A stretch of 64,000 bases of DNA, taken from positions 62,001 through 126,000 of the forward strand of contig DAISYQ010000003.1 of assembly GCA_036825195.1 (NCBI GenBank), in the 5' to 3' direction. This DNA comes from UBA2210 sp036825195 (GTDB lineage: Bacteria > Desulfobacterota > Syntrophia > Syntrophales > UBA2210). Under the pieces are notes generated by a model. That model saw only the letters and a program-made list of their open reading frames with translations, had not been told where the DNA came from and ran no database searches. The translations under genes were made by a program, and so were the position numbers. The stretch's first letter is position 1; every line of letters begins with the position of its first letter. Positions 8,195 to 16,941 of the stretch are shown piece after piece.

Positions 8195-8941
8195 CTACCC
8201 CCTTTTCCCTTTTGGTTTGTTCCGGTTGCGGGTCATTTCATATAGAATAATACCACCGGCTACGGATACATTCAGAGAGTCGATGGTGTTCGTCATGGGT
8301 ATGGAGATCAGAAGGTCGCACTTTTTCTTGACCAGTGACCGTATCCCCCTGCCTTCACTCCCCATTACGAGACCTGTGTGGCCACTGTAATCAAAATCAT
8401 GCAGACTTCCTCCGTCGCCGGCATCTGCGCCATATATCCAGAAACCCTCTTCTTTTAATCGGTCGATCGTTCTCGACAGGTTTACCACCCTGACGATCGA
8501 AAGGTGCATGGCCGCCCCCGCCGAAGCCTTGATGACGGTAGGTGTGACCGATGCCGCGCGATCTTCCGGAATAATAAGGCCGTTCACGCCAAAACAGAGG
8601 GCCGTTCGTATAAGTGAACCGAGGTTTTGTGGATCCGTAATGCTGTCAAGTATAAGGATTAAGGAGTTTTCCCGGGATGTGCAATCGGTCAGAACCGTAT
8701 CGATGTCCACATACCGGTATTCCTCGAATATGCAGATAACACCCTGATGCTGTCTGGTGCCGGCAGTGATATCGAGATAGTTCCTGTCTCTGTAAACGAC
8801 GGGTATTCCCCGCTGGGTCGCGATGGTAAGAATTTCTCGGATGCCGCCCTGCTTTCCCTCTTTAAGCAGGATAACCTTTTCTATGCTTCCGCCGTTTTTC
8901 AGAGCCTCTGCAACCGGATGTATCCCGTAGATTGCCTGCAT
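8195..8941 (-). CDS. rlmB: 23S rRNA (guanosine-2'-O)-methyltransferase, TrmH family
   Basis: 248-residue SpoU/TrmH-family RNA methyltransferase; RlmB methylates G2251 of 23S rRNA. An N-terminal L30e-like substrate domain (IYGIHPVAEAL at residue 4) is followed by the knotted SPOUT domain with the three usual motifs: DSITDPQNLGSLIRTA, VMGSEGRGI, and IPMTNTIDSLNVSVAGGIILYE. The start at 8941 is preferred: MQAIYGIHPV is the typical N-terminus and AGAGGAAATGCC precedes it. A longer in-frame reading to 9073 would overlap pyrF and adds non-conserved sequence. The paralogue TrmH is less likely because of the L30e domain. Confidence 0.92.
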   Translation of the reverse strand: MQAIYGIHPVAEALKNGGSIEKVILLKEGKQGGIREILTIATQRGIPVVYRDRNYLDITAGTRQHQGVICIFEEYRYVDIDTVLTDCTSRENSLILILDSITDPQNLGSLIRTALCFGVNGLIIPEDRAASVTPTVIKASAGAAMHLSIVRVVNLSRTIDRLKEEGFWIYGADAGDGGSLHDFDYSGHTGLVMGSEGRGIRSLVKKKCDLLISIPMTNTIDSLNVSVAGGIILYEMTRNRNKPKGKRG

Positions 8942-9011
8942 GGCATTTCCTCTCACCGGAAACCCGGAAATTGGAACGGCAGAGCCCTGAGGAATAGGCG
9001 CCCCGCTTTTC

Positions 9012-9758
9012 CTATGACGCGAGCCCCTTTGAGATTTCCTCACTAATCCTATCTGCTGCAGCCGTGGGATCATCGGCCATTCTTATGGGCCTCCCCACGA
9101 CGATGTAATCCGCTCCCCTTGAGATAGCATCCCTCGGAGTCAATACCCTTTTCTGGTCATCACCGGTGACGGTATCGCCCAGCCGTATTCCTGGTGTCAC
9201 GATGATAAAATCCTTCCCGCACGCCTCTCGTATGGGGCCAATATCCTGGGCCGATGCCACAACACCGGGGACGCCTGCGTTCTTCGCCAACACGGCGAGT
9301 CTCAGAACAAGTTCCCGTGTAGAGCATTGAACCCCTATCTCTTCCAGGTCAGAATCATCCAGACTTGTAAGGACGGTTACCGCAAGTAACACGGGAGGTT
9401 CAATCCCCATGATTCTTGCAGTATTCTTGACGGAATCGACAGCTCGTTCCATCATCTTCCTTCCTCCGAGTGCGTGTATGTTGAACATGGAGATTCCAAG
9501 TTTCACCGCAGCCTCGGCTGCCTGCGCGACGGTATTTGGAATATCGTGAAATTTCAGATCAAGGAAGACATTTCCGCCTCTTTCCAATATATGTGAAACA
9601 ATAGGGGTGCCGAAACGGGTAAATGCCTCTTTCCCCACCTTGAACATCCCCACATGGTCATGTAAGAGATCGACCCACCGTATAGCTTCGTCGATATCTT
9701 CTCCCAGATCCAGGGCGAATATCAGTTTGTCACGACTGTTTTTATTCGATGTCTGCAT
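9012..9758 (-). CDS. pyrF: orotidine 5'-phosphate decarboxylase
   Basis: 248-residue TIM-barrel enzyme catalysing the last step of UMP synthesis. The catalytic tetrad region DLKFHDIPNT shows D67, K69 and D72; the phosphate-binding end of the barrel appears as TPGIRL and VVGRPI. The start overlaps the end of rpoZ by 17 bases, which suggests translational coupling in the rpoZ-pyrF-rlmB-pilC strand. No other pyrimidine gene is nearby. Confidence 0.95.
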   Translation of the reverse strand: MQTSNKNSRDKLIFALDLGEDIDEAIRWVDLLHDHVGMFKVGKEAFTRFGTPIVSHILERGGNVFLDLKFHDIPNTVAQAAEAAVKLGISMFNIHALGGRKMMERAVDSVKNTARIMGIEPPVLLAVTVLTSLDDSDLEEIGVQCSTRELVLRLAVLAKNAGVPGVVASAQDIGPIREACGKDFIIVTPGIRLGDTVTGDDQKRVLTPRDAISRGADYIVVGRPIRMADDPTAAADRISEEISKGLAS

Positions 9759-10017
9759 CTTCGATCACAGTTGTATTATCTTTATATTCGATTAGTTCCA
9801 CATTGTTGGTGGATAGATCGATGAGTTCGGGATGAGCGTATTGCACCTTCCCTTCCGCTATTTCTCTCAAAGCGGTAACGATTTCGCGATTGTTTTTCTT
9901 ATGACTGATGGGAGTCGCTCCCCTGAGCAACTGCTTTGCCCTTTGTGACGTAAGGTGTGTCAGAGCAAATCTGTTTTTTGCTTTCTCCAGAGAATCCTCT
10001 ACGGTAACTCTTGCCAT
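9742..10017 (-). CDS. rpoZ: RNA polymerase omega subunit
   Basis: 91-residue omega subunit, which helps fold and assemble the beta' subunit of RNA polymerase. The N-terminal MARVTVEDSLEKAKNRFAL and the RAKQLLRGA segment are diagnostic. A perfect GGAGGT RBS lies 8 bases upstream. It follows gmk, with 121 bases between, the same order as in many Proteobacteria. The C-terminal tail is acidic, as usual. Confidence 0.95.
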   Translation of the reverse strand: MARVTVEDSLEKAKNRFALTHLTSQRAKQLLRGATPISHKKNNREIVTALREIAEGKVQYAHPELIDLSTNNVELIEYKDNTTVIEDADIE

Positions 10018-10138
10018 GCCTTATATACCTCCGGTTTTTGCAGTTCCTCAGCAACACGATGCGGGAAATCTGCTATTGTTACATATTTACCTGCTAATCA
10101 CTTACCAATCCCGCTACAAACAGCGGTGTCAGTCTTCT

Positions 10139-10756
10139 TTATTCAAGGTGATAAAAATTGTCTATCCTGGCATGCTGCCGGGATCTCCTGTTCTTTTCCG
10201 CTACATAGATAGATTTCATTATCTCAACAGAATTTTCTATTATATCATTAAATATCACATAATCATACCATTCATTTTCCCGTATCTCTTCCATCGCCCT
10301 GGCGAACCGCATCTGTAGGACGGCATCGGTCTCCGAACCGCGGTTTCTCAATCTCTCCTTCAGGATTTCTATGGAGGGAGGCATGACGAAAACGAATACC
10401 CCCCCGGGATATTTCGCCTTTACATTTGTGGCCCCTTTCGTATCGATATCGAGTATGATATCATATCCTCTCCGGATCGGGTCTTCTACGTCATGAATCG
10501 ATGTGCCGTAACAATGACCGTATATTTCCTCCCACTCAAGAAATTCCCCCTTCTCTATCCTGCTCTTGAAATTGTGTACGGATATAAAATGGTAATCTTC
10601 CCCATCTCTTTCACTTTTCCGGGGAGGGCGTGTGGTGCAGGACACGGAAAAACGCAGATCGGGGAATGCATTCCTGAGGCTCTTGCATATGGTAGTTTTA
10701 CCGGCTCCTGAAGGAGCGGATATGACGATAAGGAGGCCCGGTGTTGTATTTTCCAT
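10139..10756 (-). CDS. gmk: guanylate kinase
   Basis: 205-residue enzyme phosphorylating GMP to GDP. The P-loop SAPSGAGKTT is at residues 13-22; the GMP-binding segment SVSCTTRPPRKSERDGEDYHF and the RGxETDAVLQMRF lid region follow. The ATG at 10756 (MENTTPGLLIV) gives the usual N-terminus. A TTG eight codons earlier is an alternative, and neither has a clear RBS. It lies between yicC and rpoZ. The remA (DUF370) gene often found between yicC and gmk is absent: the gap is 47 bases. Confidence 0.95.
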   Translation of the reverse strand: MENTTPGLLIVISAPSGAGKTTICKSLRNAFPDLRFSVSCTTRPPRKSERDGEDYHFISVHNFKSRIEKGEFLEWEEIYGHCYGTSIHDVEDPIRRGYDIILDIDTKGATNVKAKYPGGVFVFVMPPSIEILKERLRNRGSETDAVLQMRFARAMEEIRENEWYDYVIFNDIIENSVEIMKSIYVAEKNRRSRQHARIDNFYHLE

Positions 10757-10803
10757 GATATTCAAATTCTGTCGGCTCAACTTTCGAAACCAGAAATGGT
10801 CGG

Positions 10804-11688
10804 TTATTCGATATTCTGGACCTGCTCTCTCAGCTTTGCAAGTTCTGTCTTTATTTCTATCACATTACCGGATATAGCAAGATCGCTGCTCTTGGAACCT
10901 ATCGTGTTAATTTCCCTGTGCATCTCCTGAAAAAGGAAGTCCATCTTCCTGCCGATGGCGATATCGCTGTTTAGCATGTTGCTAAACTGTTGTATATGGC
11001 TTTCAAAGCGCACGAGCTCTTCGGTTATATCGCTTTTTTCGGTCATAATTGCGATTTCCTGGATGAATCTCGATTCGTCGAACTCCACGTCACCCGTCAG
11101 TTCTTTGACACTTGCCGTAAGTCTTTCCTGATAATTCGTGACTATCTGAGGAATCCGCAGTCTTAGTTCTGTTATATAATTTTTTATGGTGTCGATACGC
11201 GCCACAAAATCCATGTGCAGGATTCTTCCTTCGGTATCCTTCATATGTATCAGAGAATCGATGGAATCGTCCAGCGCCCTGCTTATGGTATCCCATGCCT
11301 CTTCGGGATCAATCTCGGCTTCGGAAACATAGATGCCACCCTTCAATCTTACGAGCATATCAAGTGTTATCGTATCCTTGAGATCGAACTTTTCCTTCAG
11401 TTCGGTCAGCGTTGCATAATAGTTGTTGATGAGAGGCAGATTCACCACCAGGGTATCTCCTCCGTTGGTTACAGTATCTGAATCTATCCGTATGGTTACC
11501 TCGATTCTTCCTCTTGAGATCCTCTCTCCCACCCTTTTCTTGATATTCATCTCAAGGGGGGTGAGGATGGCGGGTAATCGTATGCAGCTCTCAAGGTTTT
11601 TATGATTGAGAGATTTGATTTCAACGATCAGTTTTTTTCCTGCAAAAACAGCTTCAGCACTTCCGTAGCCTGTCATGCTTCTTATCAT
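10804..11688 (-). CDS. yicC: YicC/YloC family endoribonuclease
   Basis: 294-residue protein of the YicC family, reported in E. coli as an endoribonuclease that destabilises a small RNA. The N-terminal MIRSMTGYGSAEAVFAGKKL and the C-terminal EMHREINTIGSKSSDLAISG are both strongly conserved family blocks. GAGGAG lies 9-14 bases before the ATG. Position upstream of gmk and rpoZ is the classical neighbourhood. The acidic FDESRFIQEIAIMTEKSDI segment (~residues 205-225) probably contributes to the active site. Confidence 0.92.
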   Translation of the reverse strand: MIRSMTGYGSAEAVFAGKKLIVEIKSLNHKNLESCIRLPAILTPLEMNIKKRVGERISRGRIEVTIRIDSDTVTNGGDTLVVNLPLINNYYATLTELKEKFDLKDTITLDMLVRLKGGIYVSEAEIDPEEAWDTISRALDDSIDSLIHMKDTEGRILHMDFVARIDTIKNYITELRLRIPQIVTNYQERLTASVKELTGDVEFDESRFIQEIAIMTEKSDITEELVRFESHIQQFSNMLNSDIAIGRKMDFLFQEMHREINTIGSKSSDLAISGNVIEIKTELAKLREQVQNIE

Positions 11689-11769
11689 AGATTTTTCTCC
11701 TCAGTCGGACAGGACTATATGATATCCTGTATCTGATGCGTTTGTCCCGATGATTCGGGATTGCATAAT

Positions 11770-12306
11770 TTATTGAATCCTTTTCTCAGCCAGTTGCACA
11801 GAATATCTTTCTCGAATATTGTTAAACATGGCTATTGTGTTCTCATCTGAATAATCAGGGTAGGTCCATGCAAGTCTCCGGAACGTATGGTTTGTAAATA
11901 TAAGGGTCAGATCGGCATATATGCCGTCTCTGATGTAGGGCCGGTGTGTGTAAGCCTTCCCTGTGGCAAGAATCAGATGGGCCTTGGATATGTACCCCGG
12001 ATCTATATTAACAAGTCTGTTTCCGTCTTTTATGAAGGTGTCTTCTATTTTATTAGTGTACAGTTTCATATGGGGGAGCGTATCGGGGGACACGAGATTC
12101 TCAAAGGACACAAACCGTCTGAAGAGGGAAGGGCCAAACTCCTTTGTGTAGTAATCGGTGTATGCAAAGGGTATCAAGGCACTTATGTAATCTATATCCC
12201 CGAATTCCTCCGACAGGGCTATGATGGCTCCGTTCAGAGTGTCTCTGTTTCCGGAAAATACACTGGATATCCTTTTGACCCTTTCGGGGAGGGCTGGTTT
12301 GCTCAT
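11770..12306 (-). CDS. DUF4416 family protein
   Basis: 178-residue protein of the DUF4416 family, function unknown. Recognisable blocks are the Y-rich FAYTDYYTKEFGPSLFRRF, the central NIDPGYISKAHLILATGKAY, and the C-terminal FTNHTFRRLAWTYPDY. There are no membrane segments or known catalytic motifs. It overlaps the end of the heptose kinase gene by 4 bases (ATGA), so the two are translationally coupled. In Desulfobacterota this family is commonly found near yicC/gmk, which fits here. Confidence 0.85.
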   Translation of the reverse strand: MSKPALPERVKRISSVFSGNRDTLNGAIIALSEEFGDIDYISALIPFAYTDYYTKEFGPSLFRRFVSFENLVSPDTLPHMKLYTNKIEDTFIKDGNRLVNIDPGYISKAHLILATGKAYTHRPYIRDGIYADLTLIFTNHTFRRLAWTYPDYSDENTIAMFNNIRERYSVQLAEKRIQ

Positions 12307-13289
12307 AGCGCTTTTTTCAGTTCATCCTGGTAGACCGGAGCCGTACCCACCTTGCCGACAGCAATACCGGCTGCATGATTGGCCAGAACCGAGGCCTCTT
12401 TCAGTGTTGCTCCCGCCGCAATGCTCAGAGCACAGACCCCTATGACCGTATCGCCTGCTCCTGTCACATCGAATACCTCTCTGGCGACAGTGGGGATATG
12501 GGTAACCCCGCCATCGTGTTCGAAGAGGCTCATTCCCTCTTCACCCCTCGTAATCAGCACGGCCCCGAAATCGAATTCTTTGATAAGAGTCTTGCAGCCT
12601 TTTGTAATATCGTCGTTGTTTTCAAGTTCCGTTCCGAGGGCCCGCTCCGTTTCCTGGTGATTGGGTGTAATCAGATCACACCCGCGATAGAGGGAAAAAT
12701 CGCTCTGTTTGGGATCGATACACAGGATTATTCCCCGTTCGGAGGTTATCTTCCTTAGTTCCCTGATGAGTTCTTTTGAAAAGACTCCCTTATGATAATC
12801 CGAGATAATGACCGCACCCAGGTCGTTCTGTATCGATTCTATGTACTCCAGCATCCCCTGGAGACTATCCTGTGTAACGGGACTTTGATCTTCTCTGTCA
12901 AACCTGACCACCTGTTGGTTGTGTGCGATAACCCGCGTTTTTAATATGGTGGGGCGGTCATGTTCCACGATGACTCCCGCCGTATCGATCTTCATCTCTT
13001 TCAGCCTGCCTATGATCCATCTACCCATGTCGTCCGATCCGACAATACCGGAAACGGCGACTTTCCCTCCCATGGAGAACACATTGTTCAGCACATTGGC
13101 ACAACCACCCAGGAGGAGGTTTTCAGATGTAACCTTTACCACCGGTACCGGAGCCTCAGGAGAGATGCGGGATACCTTTCCCCAGATAAACTGGTCGACC
13201 ATAATGTCGCCCACAACCAGCACCTTCGAATCACTAAACCGGCTTATGATCTCGAGAGCCCGTTTCCTGCTTATGATACCTTTTACCAT
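12303..13289 (-). CDS. rfaE1: D-glycero-beta-D-manno-heptose-7-phosphate kinase (RfaE1-type)
   Basis: 328-residue PfkB/ribokinase-family kinase that makes heptose 1,7-bisphosphate, the substrate of GmhB (29.5 kb). Diagnostic blocks are KVLVVGDIMVDQFIWG near the N-terminus, GGCANVLNNV, and the C-terminal anion hole FDVTGAGDTVIGV with the catalytic Asp. Only the kinase half is present, with no C-terminal nucleotidyltransferase domain as in E. coli HldE, so a separate RfaE2/HldC should exist elsewhere. The gene starts a minus-strand operon running through DUF4416 and perhaps yicC. A divergent promoter is seen ~100 bases upstream. Confidence 0.93.
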   Translation of the reverse strand: MVKGIISRKRALEIISRFSDSKVLVVGDIMVDQFIWGKVSRISPEAPVPVVKVTSENLLLGGCANVLNNVFSMGGKVAVSGIVGSDDMGRWIIGRLKEMKIDTAGVIVEHDRPTILKTRVIAHNQQVVRFDREDQSPVTQDSLQGMLEYIESIQNDLGAVIISDYHKGVFSKELIRELRKITSERGIILCIDPKQSDFSLYRGCDLITPNHQETERALGTELENNDDITKGCKTLIKEFDFGAVLITRGEEGMSLFEHDGGVTHIPTVAREVFDVTGAGDTVIGVCALSIAAGATLKEASVLANHAAGIAVGKVGTAPVYQDELKKAL

Positions 13290-13380
13290 CCAGCGTTTCT
13301 CATTTCTGATGATGCCGCAGGCAACACGGCGATCTCTTCATCGCAACATGTACCTGTCAGCCGTTTCCAAGTAACAAATC

Positions 13381-13409
13381 ATGCTATTATTATAGAGTTT
13401 TTTTGTCAA
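13381..13409 (-). promoter_or_regulatory. candidate sigma-70 promoter for rfaE1
   Basis: Read on the minus strand, TTGACA (13409-13404) is followed after exactly 17 bases by TAGCAT (13386-13381, 4/6 to consensus). It points to rfaE1, about 90 bases upstream of its ATG, and is back-to-back with the lysS promoter. Confidence 0.55.
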
Positions 13410-13425
13410 TCCTTTTTCTAAATCC

Positions 13426-13452
13426 TTGACTAAATATGGAAAAGGATATAGT
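13426..13452 (+). promoter_or_regulatory. candidate sigma-70 promoter for lysS
   Basis: TTGACT (13426-13431) and TATAGT (13447-13452) with a short 15-base spacer, ~30 bases before the lysS ATG. It would give a leader of about 25 bases that contains the AAGGAG RBS (13471-13476). Confidence 0.5.
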
Positions 13453-13483
13453 TAGGAATGCTTTATGTTTAAGGAGTTGTCTG

Positions 13484-14971
13484 ATGGACGAGAAGAATGA
13501 GCTGCTGAAGAAGAGAAAAGAAAAGATGCAATCCCTCATGGACATGGGGGTTGATCTGTATCCGAACGATGCGAAGGTGACCGCCACTACAGGGTCTGTC
13601 ATCAGCCGGTTCGGCACTATGGAGAATGAGGAGCTTGCAGAGACCAAAGAGAAATTTGCGCTGGCTGGAAGGCTGATGGCGGTACGAAACTTCGGAAAGG
13701 CTGCATTCATTAGTATTCAGGACAGAGAGGGCAGGATACAGGGGTACATAGCGCGGGATAAAATAGGAAAAGATCCGTACACGGTTTTCAAGAAACTCGA
13801 TGTGGGAGATATCGTCTTTATCTCAGGAGGTCTCCTGAAAACGAAGACCGGTGAATTGACCGTTGATGCCGATGAGATACGGCTTCTCTCAAAGGCTGTA
13901 AGACCGTTACCCGAAAAGTGGCATGGCCTCACCGATGTTGAGGCTCGATATCGGCAGAGACCCCTCGATCTCATTATGAATCCGGGAGTCAAAGAGGTTT
14001 TCTACATGCGCAGCAGGATCATAAAGCTGATCCGTGATTTCATGCAGAACAGAGATTTTCTTGAAGTGGAAACACCGATGATGCATCCCATGGCAGGCGG
14101 TGCAGTTGCACGGCCCTTCAAGACCTATCACAATACCCTCGATATGGATCTCTATCTGAGGATAGCACCGGAGCTGTACCTGAAACGCCTCATCGTCGGC
14201 GGGTTTGAACGGGTTTTTGAGATAAACAGGAATTTCAGGAATGAGGGAATATCAACCTCCCACAATCCCGAGTTTACCATGATGGAATTTTACCAGGCAT
14301 ATGCCACGTACGAGGATCTGATGGAGATGACGGAAGAGATGATAACCTCTGTCGCTTTGGAGATCTTCGGCTCTCTCCAGATTGTGTATCAGGGGACCGA
14401 GATTGACCTGAGCCGGCCCTGGCAGCGTTTGACGGTGAAGGAAGCTATTTTGAAATACTCAGACGCCACTCCAGATATGCTGGAAGACCGGGCAAAGGCC
14501 GCTCAGTTCGCGATGGATCTCGGGTTGCCTGTTGACGATGAACCGCTGGGGAAGATTATCGTTGCTATCTTCGAAGATGTGGCGGAAAGCAAGCTTATCC
14601 AGCCCACATTTGTCACAAGTTATCCGATAGAGGTGTCACCTCTGTCAAGGAAGAGCGCCGGTAATAGCGATTTTACCGATCGTTTTGAGCTGTACATCTA
14701 TGGAAGGGAACTGGCCAACGCCTTTTCAGAACTGAACGACCCGGAGGACCAGAGGAACAGATTTGCCATGCAGTTGAAGGAGCGTGAGGCGGGAGACCAG
14801 GAAGCTCATGAAATGGATGAAGATTACATCAACGCTCTGGAGTATGGAATGCCTCCGACGGCGGGTGAGGGGATAGGGATTGACCGGCTTGTCATGCTCT
14901 TCACCGATTCCCCGTCCATACGGGACGTGATACTCTTTCCGCACATGAGATCCAAAAGGGATGTACGGTAA
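13484..14971 (+). CDS. lysS: lysyl-tRNA synthetase (class II)
   Basis: 495-residue class II LysRS. An N-terminal OB-fold anticodon domain is followed by motif 1 (FLEVETPMMHPMAGGA), motif 2 (FERVFEINRNFRNEGISTSHNPEFTMMEF region) and motif 3 (GEGIGIDRLVML, ~residues 463-474). The ATG at 13484 is preferred over an in-frame ATG at 13436 because AAGGAG lies 7-12 bases upstream and the extension would run through the promoter. It heads the plus-strand envelope cluster; lysS next to lolC/E is a common arrangement in this phylum. Confidence 0.96.
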   Translation: MDEKNELLKKRKEKMQSLMDMGVDLYPNDAKVTATTGSVISRFGTMENEELAETKEKFALAGRLMAVRNFGKAAFISIQDREGRIQGYIARDKIGKDPYTVFKKLDVGDIVFISGGLLKTKTGELTVDADEIRLLSKAVRPLPEKWHGLTDVEARYRQRPLDLIMNPGVKEVFYMRSRIIKLIRDFMQNRDFLEVETPMMHPMAGGAVARPFKTYHNTLDMDLYLRIAPELYLKRLIVGGFERVFEINRNFRNEGISTSHNPEFTMMEFYQAYATYEDLMEMTEEMITSVALEIFGSLQIVYQGTEIDLSRPWQRLTVKEAILKYSDATPDMLEDRAKAAQFAMDLGLPVDDEPLGKIIVAIFEDVAESKLIQPTFVTSYPIEVSPLSRKSAGNSDFTDRFELYIYGRELANAFSELNDPEDQRNRFAMQLKEREAGDQEAHEMDEDYINALEYGMPPTAGEGIGIDRLVMLFTDSPSIRDVILFPHMRSKRDVR

Positions 14972-15001
14972 CAAACTGCTTGATCAACGGGTTTTCACAG
15001 T

Positions 15002-16255
15002 ATGGCGTATGAATTCTTTATAGGCCTCCGGTATCTCAGGGCAAAGAGAAAGCAGGCATTCATATCGGTCAATACCTTTATCTCTGTGGCGGGAGTTTTC
15101 CTGGGGGTTGCCGCTCTCATCATTGTGCTGTCCGTGATGAACGGTTTTGAGATTGAACTCCGTGATAAGATACTGGGCATCAATTCCCATATTGTCCTTA
15201 TGGAATACAGCGGGGGAATGGAAAATCCTGAGCGGGTCATGGAGGAACTCAAGACGATTGACGGTATTGTCGCCTCCACCCCTTTTATCTATGGTCAGGC
15301 CATGATGAAGAATGAGGGGAGAGCCGTCGGTGCGATTCTGCGCGGTATGTCGACCGAAACGTCCGCCGATGTCATCAATCTCGGGAAGATAATCGAAGGG
15401 GACATCGGGTATCTCTCCGGCAGAGGAAACGATGCCGGTTTGCCCGGTGTCGTCATAGGAAAGGAACTGGCTCAGAATCTGGGACTGGTACTCTTTGACA
15501 CCGTGGAGATAGTACTCCCTATGGGAATCTCCACCCCCATGGGAGTGGTGCCCAAGATTAAGAAGTTCAGCGTCGTTGGTATCTTCGAATCGGGTTCATA
15601 TGAGTATGACTCGTCACTTGCCTTTGTGTCGCTTGAAGACTGCAAACAGTTCCTCGATATGCACGATGAGGTCACCGGGATAGAAATAAAGGTAACCGAT
15701 ATCTTCAGCGCAAACAAGATCGCGAAAGCCATTGAAGAGAAGCTGGGGTATCCGTACTGGGCACGAAGCTGGATGGTGATGAACAAGAATCTCTTCTCGG
15801 CCCTTAAGCTTGAACGGAGGGTCATGTTTATCATCCTCAGTCTGGTTGTGCTTGTCGCCGCCTTTAATATCATAACCACATTGATCATGACGGTTATGGA
15901 AAAAGCAAAGGATATTGCCATATTGAAATCAATGGGTGCCACGGGGAGAGGCATCATGAAGATATTCATGATAGAGGGGATCGTTATCGGCGCAATCGGC
16001 ACGGTTTTGGGCTGTATCACCGGGATCACTGTTGCACTGAATCTTGCGTGGTTGAGCCGGTCGATTGAAGACCTCTTCCACTTCAAAATCCTCCCGAAGG
16101 GGGTCTATTACCTGAACGATATTCCTTCCCAAATAAATTGCCAGGATGTCATTGTGATAGTAATTGCCGCATTGCTTTTAAGCTTTCTCGCGGCAATCTA
16201 TCCGTCATGGAGGGCGTCAAAACTGGACCCTGCTGAGGCGCTGAGGTATGAATAA
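15002..16255 (+). CDS. lolC: lipoprotein-releasing ABC transporter permease (LolC/E family)
   Basis: 417-residue inner-membrane permease that extracts outer-membrane lipoproteins and hands them to LolA. The N-terminus FIGLRYLRAKRKQAFISV, with the first transmembrane helix (ISVAGVFLGVAALIIVLSVMNG), is a LolC/E hallmark. A large periplasmic domain (~50-270) is followed by three C-terminal helices and a terminal YPSWRASKLDPAEALRYE. Only one permease is encoded next to lolD, so the transporter is probably a homodimer (LolF-like). It lies 30 bases after lysS. Confidence 0.9.
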   Translation: MAYEFFIGLRYLRAKRKQAFISVNTFISVAGVFLGVAALIIVLSVMNGFEIELRDKILGINSHIVLMEYSGGMENPERVMEELKTIDGIVASTPFIYGQAMMKNEGRAVGAILRGMSTETSADVINLGKIIEGDIGYLSGRGNDAGLPGVVIGKELAQNLGLVLFDTVEIVLPMGISTPMGVVPKIKKFSVVGIFESGSYEYDSSLAFVSLEDCKQFLDMHDEVTGIEIKVTDIFSANKIAKAIEEKLGYPYWARSWMVMNKNLFSALKLERRVMFIILSLVVLVAAFNIITTLIMTVMEKAKDIAILKSMGATGRGIMKIFMIEGIVIGAIGTVLGCITGITVALNLAWLSRSIEDLFHFKILPKGVYYLNDIPSQINCQDVIVIVIAALLLSFLAAIYPSWRASKLDPAEALRYE

Positions 16256-16272
16256 GGGGCAGGTAGGGTGAC

Positions 16273-16941
16273 ATGATAGAAATCCAAGGGCTGACCAAGA
16301 CCTTTATAAAGAACGGAACCCGGATTGAGGTATTGAAAGGCATTGATTGCCGTATTGAGAGGGGAGAATGCCTGGCGATTCTCGGCGCTTCCGGTACGGG
16401 GAAAACCACGCTTCTTCAGATTCTCGGGGCGCTTGACCATCCGACTTCCGGACATGTCTTCTTTGACGGTGCGGATATTTTTGCATGGGATGAACCCCGC
16501 CGAGCCGAATTCAGAAATAAAAGGATAGGTTTTGTCTTTCAGTCCTATCATCTCCTTCCCGAATTTACCGCCCTTGAAAACACCATCATGCCCGCCCTCA
16601 TACATGGGATCCCGCGGAGGGACGCTTACAGGAGAGGGGAGATTGTCTTGACGGAAGTGGGGCTTGGTGATAGGTTGGCTCACAAGCCCGGTGAACTTTC
16701 CGGAGGCGAGCAACAAAGGGTTGCCATAGCGAGGGCGATACTGATGAATCCGGATGTAATCCTGGCTGATGAACCGACGGGAAACCTGGATGGGGAAACG
16801 GGGGCGAGGATACAGAAGCTGCTTTTAGACCTCGGAAAGGCGGAGAATACCACTCTTATCATTGTCACTCATAACAGATTACTTGCCAATGACATGTCGC
16901 GTACTATCAACCTGGCGGATGGGAAGATCCATGACCTGTAA
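16273..16941 (+). CDS. lolD: lipoprotein-releasing ABC transporter ATPase
   Basis: 222-residue ABC ATPase. Walker A is GASGTGKTT (~residues 39-47), the signature LSGGEQQRVAIARA, and Walker B VILADEPTGNLD. It energises the LolC/E permease 17 bases upstream. The 3' end overlaps the start of bamA by 11 bases, so lipoprotein sorting and outer-membrane protein assembly are translationally coupled. Confidence 0.95.
   Translation: MIEIQGLTKTFIKNGTRIEVLKGIDCRIERGECLAILGASGTGKTTLLQILGALDHPTSGHVFFDGADIFAWDEPRRAEFRNKRIGFVFQSYHLLPEFTALENTIMPALIHGIPRRDAYRRGEIVLTEVGLGDRLAHKPGELSGGEQQRVAIARAILMNPDVILADEPTGNLDGETGARIQKLLLDLGKAENTTLIIVTHNRLLANDMSRTINLADGKIHDL

Noticed and set aside
8942..9073. A 44-residue N-terminal extension of RlmB
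   Set aside because: It overlaps pyrF, is unlike any RlmB N-terminus, and a proper RBS sits before the ATG at 8941.
10786..10799. Sequence between yicC and gmk whose reverse complement contains ATTTCTGGTTT, like the repeat at 46.9/48.1 kb
   Set aside because: Only 11 bases match and the palindromic left half is absent; most likely chance.
13436..13483. 16-residue upstream extension of LysS
   Set aside because: It covers the promoter region, and AAGGAG marks the ATG at 13484.
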